DNA from: Spirodela intermedia
Taxonomy: Eukaryota > Streptophyta > Magnoliopsida > Alismatales > Araceae
DNA length: 64,000 nt
Assembly (NCBI GenBank): GCA_902729315.2
Contig: LR746266.1
Location: forward strand, 4,722,759 to 4,786,758
Direction of reading: 5' to 3'
Shown here: in pieces, positions 1-11,700 of the stretch
Layout of the letters: each line of letters begins with the position of its first letter
Position numbering within the stretch: position 1 is the stretch's first letter
The notes under the pieces: model-generated
What the model saw: only the letters and a program-made list of their open reading frames with translations
Told to the model about the DNA's origin: nothing
Database searches by the model: none
Position numbers and translations under genes: made by a program

Positions 1-3000
1 TAATATTTTTTGTTTGAACAATCAAGATCGTGGCAATGCTCAAAGCTCGATTTGAAAATATGGACTTATGTTTGTAGACAATACTTCCACATAAACATTA
101 AAGAAATTAAATTTATCAAAGTAAGCATCAATCATAGTGGTTCTTTCTAAAAATTTAGATATATCTTTTTTGTTATAAGTTATGACTGATATACATTTTT
201 TTTTTGCCATTAAGAATTTTAACTAGATATTTTATATGAATATTTGGAAAAATTGATTTGACAAAATAGTTAAATTTATTTGATGAGTGGTAGGATTAAT
301 TACAATATCAAACATAACATGAAAGGGTAAATGCCTTGGGCAGCATGTATAGCTTATCTTAGGATGTGGGGTTGTAAAATCAATCTCCACATTAAATTGA
401 GTGATGTAGTTCTTAATCTAGAGCATATAGTGAGTGACACCTTGAGAACTTCTATCTTTGGCTGCACTATCAAAGGCTTGCCCACTTTTGACGTTGTGTT
501 AGGATGGCTCGTTGATTTTATTTCTAAATTAGGTATTATCATATTCTTGATTCTGAATTGCATGTGTTATGATTTGTCCATGGATTTCTTTCGTACCTTG
601 GATATACATCACATCTAATACTTTGCATATGGCTTTTGCAATATCATTAAATAAGCTGTCCTTATTGCGGGTCAATGGGTATTTATATTTTTACATAATA
701 TTTTATGTTTGACTTGTGATCTTGAATTTTCACATTATAATCATGATTTAAAGACTCACTCTTTTTGCTCAAGATAGATTTTATTAGAATTATATTGTCA
801 TCTGATAAGTCTTCATTATCATGAGTTAATAATTAGTAAATAATATAGTTTTAGCCTTAACTCATGATAAATAGATTTATATTTATATTAAAGTGTGAAA
901 AGTGGTTTTTAGTTAATTAATATAAAATTTTGGCTAATTATATGATTTTATATAAATTTATATGATTTATATAATCTTACTTTTGAGATAAATAAAGAAA
1001 AAAAAATTAAAAAAAAAGAAGCAAAATGAGGGGTACCTGTCAATCAGGGAAGCACAAGTTGAAAGCGTAGTCAAGGAAGAGTTGCGAGTAGGGACTCGAG
1101 TGGTTAGGACCGATAGAGGCATGTGTGTGCCACTCTCCTTCCACGTCACCGATGGCCAGCTAGTTGTAGGATAAAGAGTGGTCCTACACATGAGAGAAAA
1201 TGACTTACTTGTAAATATAATATTATTATATTTTCACTCGAAACTTTGATGCACAAATAATGTGAAACTAAACCTCTGTCACACTTTTCTTAGAAGGCTT
1301 TGATAATTTTAATACCTATAATATCCCTTATTTATAACAAAGATATATCATAATGATGTCATTTTATAAGGACATTAATATTTATGTCAATCTCTCTCAT
1401 ACATGCGGGCAACCAACGTGGGTTTGAATCCTCTTAGAACCAAAACTCATATTTTTTATCTAATTATTACAACTTTTCTGTAGATTGCTGATGAAAGATT
1501 AAATCGTCAAAATTGTTAGATCGTCAGCAAAAATCTCGTCAATACGATTCGCTGAACATTGTTACTAAAATTGCTAAATGATTTGCGATAAAAAGATGAC
1601 GAATCCATCAAGTAAAATATCTTCGATTGATCAAAAAATAAGCCATTGTGGAGAAGAAGACAAACTGCCGGGAGACGAGTTGCCACCTCTTGAGAATATA
1701 CCGGATGTGATGAAGAGCTTTTTCTTATTGCGCAAACCTGAGGATGAAGTTCCCTAACCCACACCCCACCTCCATCTAGTTCCTCTCCGTCAGGTGACAA
1801 CTACCAAAGAGCTACAAAGTCGTCGTTTTTCCACTTTGTCAAGTGACAACCATCGGAGATGATTTAACAACCCATTTCATTGATCTCTAGACTTTGCAAG
1901 GAGATCTAGAGATTGCTCACATTGTCCTTGTCCAAAGAGAACCTTCGAAGTTATAGACACTACACAACAATCCTCTCGAACACTTAGGATTTTAGTGTAT
2001 CATCGATGCATAATCGCTGCGACGTCGGAACTCTATTTTTCTACTTTCAACTTATTTTTTGCTTCATTTAGTGATAATTTGTGTAATTTAAATTTACCAA
2101 GATATATTTCATTTAATTACGATTATTCTGGCTTTTACATATCTTAATTTGATCAATTAAATCATATGTAATCACTTACGTAAGAATTATTAAGTGGAAA
2201 CAGAGTTCCACTTGATTCGTGTTCACTGAGTGTTGGAAAATTATTACTATTTTTAGAAGTTATATTAAATTATAATCAATATATTTGTTCTAAAATACTT
2301 TTAAATATTTAAAAATTTATATTTTCTAGTTTTATAAATTTTAAATTTACATAATTTATTATACAACGACTAAGTCATGTCATCATATTAATGTCAGAGC
2401 CTTTGCAAATGAGAAAAGGCTTTTTAACATCGATCATTTTAGCTATTGGGCATCCGTAGTTAGTTTAAGTCTATTGATGGTGGTGGTGGTTGATATGTTG
2501 GTTCTAAAACCTAGCTTGTGCACAATTTTCTGGTTAGTTGCTAACTGTTAAAAGCCATGACATTGGTGTACATAATCATGCATGGATATAATCTAACAAT
2601 TCATGAACTAAATTTCATTATGATGATTTTTCTTAATAGTTTTATTAATCTGCCTGTCTGCCAAGTTTGACCTAGAAACTAATGGTATGCAAAAGGCAGA
2701 TGGTAGATGGCTAATGGGGCTTATTTTTGCTTATTGTTCATACATTTTAGTTGATATCCGGATTGTATCTCTATCGGTATCCGAAAATTTGGTGCAGACT
2801 TCATTTGGGTTGGTCCGGGGGGGATAGACTCGGGTCCACAGCCCAGAAGCCCGTGAAGCCCGGCCTAATGATTGCTGCCACTACTCTCCCATCCCCCTTC
2901 TCTTGATCTCTTTGGCCTCCGTTCCACGGTTTGCTGTGAAATCTTTGTTCGAAAAAACTGTATTAATTAGTGAAATATTTATCAATGGAAAAGAATAAAG

Positions 3001-3300
3001 TAAACCTTCACATGCAAAATAATATATTTTTATTAAATTTGGTTAGAAAATTTTGAGGCCTAAACCATGATATTTATGTATAAATGTATCAAAGGTTCCT
3101 GAACATCACACAACCGAAACCTTCTAGGAGGCTTCTCTTTCAGTTCCCAACAGTTATCATGTTCATTGAAGGGTTCTAGGCTAATATTCTTGAATTAGAG
3201 CTTCACATCGCACGGACCGTCGCTTCAAATGGGCTCTTCAGTTACTTGTAAAAGCTGCATTCTTTGATGCCCACCATCGTAAAGCCACCATTTCTTTCGG
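1..3300. other. AT-rich non-coding stretch, no gene recognised
   Basis: This stretch is strongly AT-rich with many homopolymer runs. The longest open frame (about 331-618 on the plus strand, 95 codons) matches no family I recognise. I see no reverse transcriptase, integrase or transposase motif, no tRNA and no long terminal repeat pair. It may contain decayed transposon sequence, but that cannot be shown by eye. Confidence 0.5.
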
Positions 3301-3302
3301 AG

Positions 3303-3550
3303 GAGCAAAGGAGATAAATAGGTGGGAAGCTATGCAATAAAGATACGCAAGGACCCGCGTAAGGAACAAAATAGGGTTCGAATGGGAAGCTTTAAACGAA
3401 GGAACCGGGGGGGGGGGCGTCCACATGAGGAACGAAATAGGATTCTAACTAGGAAGCTATGAATTGAAGAAACTCTGAGACCCCACACAAGGGACGAAAT
3501 AGGCCTCCGGGTGGGAAGCTATAAAATAAAGCAACCCTTAGGACCACATA
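3303..3550. repeat. Degenerate minisatellite, four units of about 59-66 bp
   Basis: Four tandem, diverged copies begin near 3303, 3362, 3428 and 3490. Each carries a variant of a core 'GGAACGAAATAGG', a few variable bases, then 'GGGAAGCTAT', an A-rich run, and a segment ending near 'GGACC' or 'GACCCCACA'. The second copy contains an 11-base G run (about 3407-3418). The order of core elements is the same in all four units, so the array arose by tandem duplication and then diverged. Confidence 0.7.
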
Positions 3551-5710
3551 AAGAATTTCTTCCTCGGGGCAGGTAACCCCTAGGAGAAGGTTAGCTCTGG
3601 TGGGCGACGTTCCTCCTTGTCCGACTTGATACTAGCTAAGTGTCATCCCGAAGGTAAGGAAGCTGCAAGCTCGTCGGCTGCGATTGATGGGATCCCTGGA
3701 AAGGGAAAGCCAGCGTCTTTCCAGCATCAAAGATGCCGCCGGTGGGAGTTTTGTAGACGGATAACGATGGCCCAGTGAGAGTTAGTTGAAGACAGGAACG
3801 GCTATGGAAGTGGGCAACTGCCCGAGTGCTGCACCGTTCTTCCTCATCTAACTTTAAGCTTCGCCAGCGCCGTTAGATGCCCTTAGGAACCAGTGAAGCA
3901 TCCACTGTCGACAAGATCATTCCTCCCAATAAACAACGTCCCAACTTGATCGGCCCCCATCGATGTGGACCGGAAAGAGAAGTTCCCACTGATTAGGGCT
4001 TCTCTCCGCGTGGAGCGCCGCCGTGGGCAGGTAGCTATGAGTGGCGCCCCGAAAAGAGAAGGGCGGCGGCGAGGAATCATGTGCCAGCAAAAGGCCGGAT
4101 ACCCACCGCTCGCTGGGAAAGAAAGCATGCGTTAGACAGCATAGCGGCGGCCGGCAAATCTCAGCTGACGACGACCTTATGAAGTCGTGTCGTCAGCGGT
4201 GAACTCTTACTCTCCTCGGCGGAGATCTGCGCGGCGCCGCCAGGCCCTCGGCTAAGCCGACCGCTCCTCCATTCCCCACTGGACGAGTCTAATTCCCTCA
4301 CCTCAATGGAGAAGAAGAGACTCCTTTTTTCTACTAAATTCCCCTCCCACGGCGGCCGCCGCAACAGCTCGCCGCCGGGAAAGGCCAGGTGGACACCCGG
4401 GTTACGCCGTTCACGAGCCTGCATCTTGCCTCCTCTTTCTCCGTGCGCGGCGAAGTCCGCCCAGCCGTGTCACGTGTGGATCCAGATAACAATCGTCACT
4501 CAGCCTCCCCCGCCCATCGGTCATGGAGAACTGCCGTCGCTGTTTCCTACTAAACCTGCGTGCCGCCGCCAACTGGCAAGACGCGGTGAGTGGTCCTACC
4601 GGCCTCGCCGGGCTTCCCCGCCGACGGCCGGCGACCGGATCTGCCCGGCGCTTTGGCTCAAGGTTGGTTGGTTCAGCCACCAAGAAGGTCCATGCCCAGC
4701 GCGCACACGCAACAGCAAGCTTGGGGTCAGTTCGCCGCCCTAACCACCCCGCGAAAAGGATGCTTCACTGGCGCAGCCTCGCTCAAACGACTAAGATCAG
4801 CTAATAAACCATCACCCTCCGCCGGCGGCGACTGTTGCCTGGGAGGAAGACGACGATAAGACCAGACCTGATCCAATATGACGCCTTTATCGTCATCGTC
4901 TCTCACCCGTGAGAAGCAGACAGGCTCGAGTCTGAGTGGGGCTGTCTTCGATTTCCGCGGAGGACATCGCCGTGTGGACCTCAGCTGTCCGCATTGCGTC
5001 GGAGGCGTCGCCTTCCCCCATCACGATCCTGCAATGCTGCTTCGGAGGCTTAAGTAACCTCCCGTAGGAGGGGACTGTGGCTACGCGGAGAGGGCGGTAA
5101 TGACACCGAGGGTGAACCGCATCCCGCCGATTTTAATTTTTAACATCACTGGATATTGGGTGAAATTAGGAAAATATTAGAGGTGGACTGGCGAGTTGTT
5201 GATTTCGTTTTTGAAATAGGTGATTAAAGTAGAGACAGGCGAAACTAGCTTGATGTCGTAGCAGTTCGGTCCTATTTTCCTCAATCGTCGAAATTCCTCA
5301 CTATATGCTCAACATTGCAGCAGCAGAGGACGACCGACGAGTACCGCGCCTGCGCCTCCCCCGGTCCTCGCCAGCGCCGCCGCTGTGAGAGCGCACGAGG
5401 GAAGGGAGAGAGGGCTAAGATTTTCTCCGGGCTTCGGGTTCCACTCTCTCTGTCTCTCTCTAGTCTCCCTTTCGTGCCATTGTTGTCAGGTTCCCATCTT
5501 CCCGTTGCCCTTCTTCTCCCACCCCCTAGCATCGCAAGAAGAGGAGGGGGATCCGGTGCTCCGGTGCGTAATGTGACCCCTCGCCGCTGGTAGAGGAGGG
5601 GGGGGGCAATTGCGACATTGGCGACAGTGGCGACAGTGTCAGCGAGGGCGGGCGAGGGGATTCCTGGGGCATAGTGGAGGTGGAGGGCTGGGTGCCCTGG
5701 AGAGGAGATC
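3551..5710. other. GC-rich upstream region of the QWRF gene
   Basis: Composition changes abruptly from AT-rich to GC-rich and CpG-rich. Several open frames exist on both strands (for example 4306-4743 and 5281-5712 on the minus strand), as expected by chance in GC-rich DNA, and none resembles a known protein. The last 400 bases before the QWRF start codon are pyrimidine- and purine-rich and probably include its promoter and 5' leader. No convincing TATA box is visible. Confidence 0.4.
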
Positions 5711-8700
5711 ATGGTGGCGGTGATCCCTGCAGCTCCCGCCGCTGCAGCCGCTGCTCAGCCAAGGAACTCGAAAAGCCCTAGCATTGTCCGTGAAGATCTT
5801 CCCGTCCCCAGCCGGCCTCCCCTAAACCCCTCGGAGAAGGACAATGCTGCAGTCCTCCGGCGTCCCCGAATCAAGGAAGTTACCTCCAGGTACCTCTCCT
5901 CGTACAGTTCCCCGTCTTCCTCTACTACCAGTACCTCTTCTTCCTCTTCTGGGGGTACCGGCGCCAAAACTACCACTTCTTCCTCTTCCTCGTCACATTT
6001 TCGGCGATTCCCCTCTCCGCTCCCCACTTCTCGTCCATCAACCCCGTCGTCAACGTTGCCCCGTTCGACTGGCCCGAAGCGTTCTCAGTCGGTCGATCGA
6101 ACGCGGCCCGCTACCCCACGCTCAGATCATGGCAGACTCAACAATGTCGCCGCCACAGAGACCTCCTCGGCCTCCAAAGACCTCTGCACAACAACACGAA
6201 GCCTCTCGGTTTCCTTTCAAGGGGGATCGTTCTTCTACCAGACCAGTAAGGCCAAGAGTGCGATGTTGAACCCTACAAGGAAGTCCACGCCGGAACGTCG
6301 GAGGACTGCAACCACTCCGGTCAGGAACAACAGGATGGATGGTGATGGAAAGGACGTCAGAGATCATCAATCAGAGAATTCAAGACCCGTGGAACACCAT
6401 CGCTGGCCGGCAGCGCGAACCAAACAGTCAAACACATTGACAAGGAGTTTGGACTACTCATCGGAGAAGAAAGATTCAATGTTTGCGTCTACGAGATTGC
6501 TTCAGCAGTCGATGATGTTGGACGAGGGAAGGCGAGCATCATTTGATGTCGGCGATCTCTCTGCATCATCAGACACAGATAGTGTTTCCTCTGGGAGCAA
6601 TTCGGGTGCACATGAATCATACATTCCTTCTCGTGCTCGTGTTACGCCCCGTGGCATCAATGTCCCTGCAAGGTTCTGGCAGGAAAATAACAGCAGACTC
6701 CGGCGGGTAGCAGATTTCGGTTCTCCATTCGCATCTCCTTTACCAAGGACCTCATCTGCCTTAAAACTGGTTCCGATCAGGAAATCATTGGTCGATGGGT
6801 TGCCTTTGTCCCCTAGCACGATTTTATCTCCTCTTCGAGGGCCCATTAGACCTTCTTCTCCAAACAAGGTAGCTTCTTCTCCGTCAAGGGGAATTACAAG
6901 TCCTTTACGGATGAGAAATAACTTCCAAGTTGGGGGTTCGGTGACAATTGGTCAGCCTGGGATTGCACCTTCCATGATAGACTTCGCCTCTGAACTTCGG
7001 AGGAGTAGGAAAGGCGAGATTAGGATTGAAGAAGCACACTTACTGAGGCTATTGCATAACCAGCATTTGCAGTGGCGATATGTAAATGCAAGGGCAAATT
7101 CATCACAATCGGTGCAAAAACTGACTGCAGAGGTCAGTTTCAATGCCCATCTCCTTCAATGTTCTGTTATTCCTATAAATATTTGATCCTTCGATGCATC
7201 TATTATCTGTTCATGTCTTTGCATGGTTTCATTCCTGCCTGTGAATTTCTCGAGTGTTTCATAGCGATCTACGTGATATATTGAGGTATCTACATGCAGT
7301 TGTACTGGATATATTGTCTATCCTCAGAACATGCACAATTAATTTCATGAAGCTTTTTATAATTTTGACTATCTAGAAGGCTCCAAAATGTTCTCCTAAT
7401 TCCTGTCAATTTTCCCGTTCGGTCTTCGTTAATTGCATTCCGGCATCTGCCAATTTGTTGTGTCTTCTTCTATTAAGCTCAAACCAACGTTTGAGAATCC
7501 CAAAGTGTAAGGTTCCTTTGCACACAAGCTATCACATCTGCAGGCTTCACTCTATTTACATGTTGAAGGCATACATTCAAGTTGACTTCTGGTTGATAAC
7601 ATGGATTTATGCCTACTGGATTATGGATGATGTGTCATAGTGAAGACAGATGGATGATTGGAATGTAAGATCATTAATTAGTGAGCGGTAGTAATTTTAT
7701 TTATGAGTTTTATTTACGACTATTTTTTATTTAAGTACGCCTGTTTCAAAACGGTCCGCCTTCCATTCTATTGCTGTAATATATAGAAAATATATTTCCA
7801 CCAAAGTTTTCAAGTTGGAGTTTTAATTTGTTGCCATTATCTCATGGTTCGGTATACAGATTTTCCATTATTATCTTACCGATCTCAACTAATCAACAGG
7901 AAACGATTGCACCTGCATTTTTGTGAAGGAAAAGGGTTCACAATAAAGAGTCATAATAATCGCCTACTTTCGAGGGAGAATCTCATTGATCATGTTTTTA
8001 CTCAATTAAGTCTGAAATATATGTCTGCAGAAAATCCTTGGTAATTCTACGAAAATATTCTAAAATCGTATGGATGGCCTGTATTTATATCAAATTTCTA
8101 GTCGACAAGTCAATTCATGGTCCATGTATGCGTGTCTGGTTTTCAATTCAAGTAGACATAGGATTCACTTTCCAAATATCGGAAATCTGCTCACCATAAT
8201 CCATAGCAATGGACGGCAGCTCTACTTGTGACAAGCGTAATAATATTACTTCTGACATCTCTTACATTCGCATGCCTAGATAGGTGAGCATTAGCCTTTT
8301 AATTTCTTGTCTAAATTATCATTTGAGATGACGTGTGTTCCAGTTATTATGATTCTCTGTATTTTTTTTTTAACCTTTGGTAAACTACTCTATTACCTAA
8401 GCTCACTTGACTTGTGCAGAAAATAGCAAATTCAATATCTAGTTATAATAAATCCAATACAAAAGAACCTGTGATAATGAAGACGACTTCTCCTCTTATT
8501 ACTAATTTTTTTGTATTCAACGATCTAATAATTTCAATATGCTACAAATGCTGATGGTTTCTCTTGTGCTGCATTCAGCTTGTTTACATTGTTCATGTGA
8601 AAAAAACCCAAGAGTCAGTTTGAGTGGGATGGGTTGAGGTCAAATAGTCAGTTATTACTTTGTACATCTGTGATTATAGAAATTTCCCCGCTTTTCTCGT

Positions 8701-11700
8701 TTTTTAAATTGCTCTGGAGTTGGATGGCGTTTGAAGGGATATCATTCTTAACAAATCAGTCACTGTCAGCTTTCGTGAATTACTGGTTCTTCTGGTCTGG
8801 ATAACTAGAGGTTTGAAGACTCAGTAATATGTTTTCTGGACACTTTTTAATTTGGTCGGGATATGATAGTAAAGGTTATTTTTTTCAGTTTCGCTGTCTG
8901 TCACGTCATTTCCTGTATGATTAGTCATAATAAATTTTTAAAGAGAGTTTTATAGTTCTTGGCCTATTTTACTGTGAAAATTATGTTCTTGGCCTAACTG
9001 ATCTTATTCTCCAGAAAATTCTCTACAGCGGATCAATGACAATTGCAGATATGCGTGATACCATCAGAATGAAAAAGATCAAGTTACATATGCTGGTTGA
9101 AAATATGAAATTATCTTCCATCCTTAGGGGTCAAGTATGTCAGAATTTCTCTATAATGAGGCTGTTTTTTCTCATTCATTTATGAAAATATTGTGGATGG
9201 TACTTTCTGAGGCATATTCCATTTAGTTCAATTTCATGAACAATATAACTCTTCACATTAAAAAATCTAACATGAACTCTGAATGGGGATGCTTTGTGCC
9301 TAACTTGGATAGAACCTCAGATTTGGATAGTCTTCTGTGCAAGGTTTTGTTTGCTTCATGTTCTCTCTCTCATATATCCTTCCCCTTTAATTTGCCAATG
9401 CTTTTCTCATCCCCCCCTTCCCCCTTCCCCCCTCCCCCCCCATCTCTGTGGAGGAGGTGCTCTAGACTGTTGTTGATCATGGGCAGTGGAGTTGTAAATG
9501 GAGTAGGTATGTTGTCACGTACAGCCTTGCAATCTGCAAGGCTCTGGGAGAACAACGTGGAAGATGTTATCACCATTGTAGGTGGTATCATCGGCAGGAA
9601 GATGTTAGATTTGGAGCTCTTTAATGATAATTTCCACTTAGAACTCTTGTCAGTCAATGTGTATTGCTGTGAGTACACCTCACCTACCTTAAGGCATGGT
9701 AGAACTGCTCATGATCTCAGTTTAGTATCATTAGCTTAACATTGATTGCCTTTAAAGCCTTTAGGGGCAGGGATATATAGGCAGCCTCATGGCCCTCATA
9801 AAAGGATAAGCGTGCCAACGAGCTTCCCCCTGCTGATTTGTGAACTCGGTATCCTTCCCAGGATATCTTGGTTTGTACACTTTGGTTTTGGCAGACTAAA
9901 CTGTTGTGTGCATCAAATGTTTCTCAAAGACTTAGCCGAAACAACATGTGGGTTTCCTTTGTATTGATCTTCGATGAAGTTTAAGCTGATTGTTAACTTA
10001 TAACTCATCCTGTTGCTTGTAGATTACATGTCCCCCAATTGTACCGATTCATGATGTAAAGAGAGTGGTAGTGCACGAAAAAAAACATAAAATGAACATA
10101 AAAGCAGGAAATTAGTTTTTGTTCGTGAAAATGTAGTGTTAGATAACCCTATACAAACCAATCTCTGAGACATGACTGACTAATGAAAATATAGTGGAAA
10201 AATATTACAAAGGTGCCAGCAGTTTTAAATGTTTTTCTTGATAAGAAGTTTATCCGTTTTTTATCAATGTAGATGGCCTATCTAGAAGAGTGGTCTCTTT
10301 TGGATCGGGAGCATTCCGGTTCTTTATCAGGAGCCATTGAAGCTTTGAAAGGCAGCACTCTTCGCCTCCCAGTTGTTGGTGGAGCAAGGGTTAGTGTCTT
10401 GAAAATTTCTGATGAAGCCATCAACTCTGAGTATTATGTTTGGTACAATATTTTATCAGTCCATGTGACAAACATTTCATATTTGCCTTTTCTTCAACAG
10501 GCAGACATCCAAGATGTAAAGGATGCTGTTGGGTCAGCTGTTGATGTGATGCAGGCAATGGGAAGCTCGATCCGTTCTGCACTGTCAAAGGTGAATCTTC
10601 CATTTTGTTTACAATGAGAAAGTCTCTATTTCAGTAAACATATCGTAGAATATTTAATTTTTTTCCATATATCTATTTTATTTAAGCCACTGTGGCTTCT
10701 GCACCGTTTTATGTTAGAGCATAGCTCATGCACATCAACAAAGTTAGGATGGCCCAGGTTATATATTTTTATTGGTTAAAAATATAGAATGTTAAGTCAT
10801 GTCATGAGCAGGTTCCATTCCTGTGAGAAATAAAAATTAGGCGATCTACCTCTTTATCAGCCGAGATAAGATAGTGCATAATTTTAAGAGGACACAGGCA
10901 CAGTAGATATAGGCAAGCAGAAGGTGAACCATCGGAGTGCTATTGCCACAATGCGAACTTGGATGCCCCAGAGCATAAGGATATATGGCTATCACCACAC
11001 CGAAGAGGGCGAAACAAAGCACTCAGGGACAGAAACGGCTATATAATGGTGTGGTCAATAGAGGGTTACTGAAAGAACCTGAATCTATTAGTGGCTTTAC
11101 ACAGAATAAGTCTGGTGTTATTGACCGGCAAATTCATTTTAGATACCTATTTTATTTTTTACTTTTTGCTTTAGCCCGTGCTTCATTAATGACATCGACG
11201 AATCAAAGAATATGACCTGATCTGTGTAGAATAGGATTTGCGCATGCAGACTTTTCTATTCATTTGTATTTCCTATCCCTGATGGTTGACGAGAAAGAGA
11301 GGAAGCTTGTTGACTTGGCCTGATTTCTAATTTTTTTTATCCTATGGGTGGGTGGGGTGTACCACCAGGTTAAAATGATTAATGCCATTTTTTGTTAGCA
11401 TTTTATAGTGTCTTTTTTCATTTTATATGTCCTATGGGTGGGTGGGGTGTACCAAGAAAACAAAGAAATTTGTCTATACGTCTTCTGTGATAGCTGACAA
11501 ATTTATCCTTATTTTTTAAATGATGAAAGTATTGAAATACTTTACATTTATAACATATCTCTTTTAGTGCAGAATTGACAATTTATTATTTTTAAATGCA
11601 TCACAAAACTTCATATCATTTGATCCAAAGAACAAGCCCTATCTAACGCGAACGAATTTTTATTCTGTTCTTTTTCTCACAAGTCCAAAGTTCCAACAAT

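Noticed and set aside
9236-9739. 167-codon open frame in QWRF intron 2
   Set aside because: It lies between two exons joined by clear splice sites and family continuity, has a poly-C-derived proline run and no domain.
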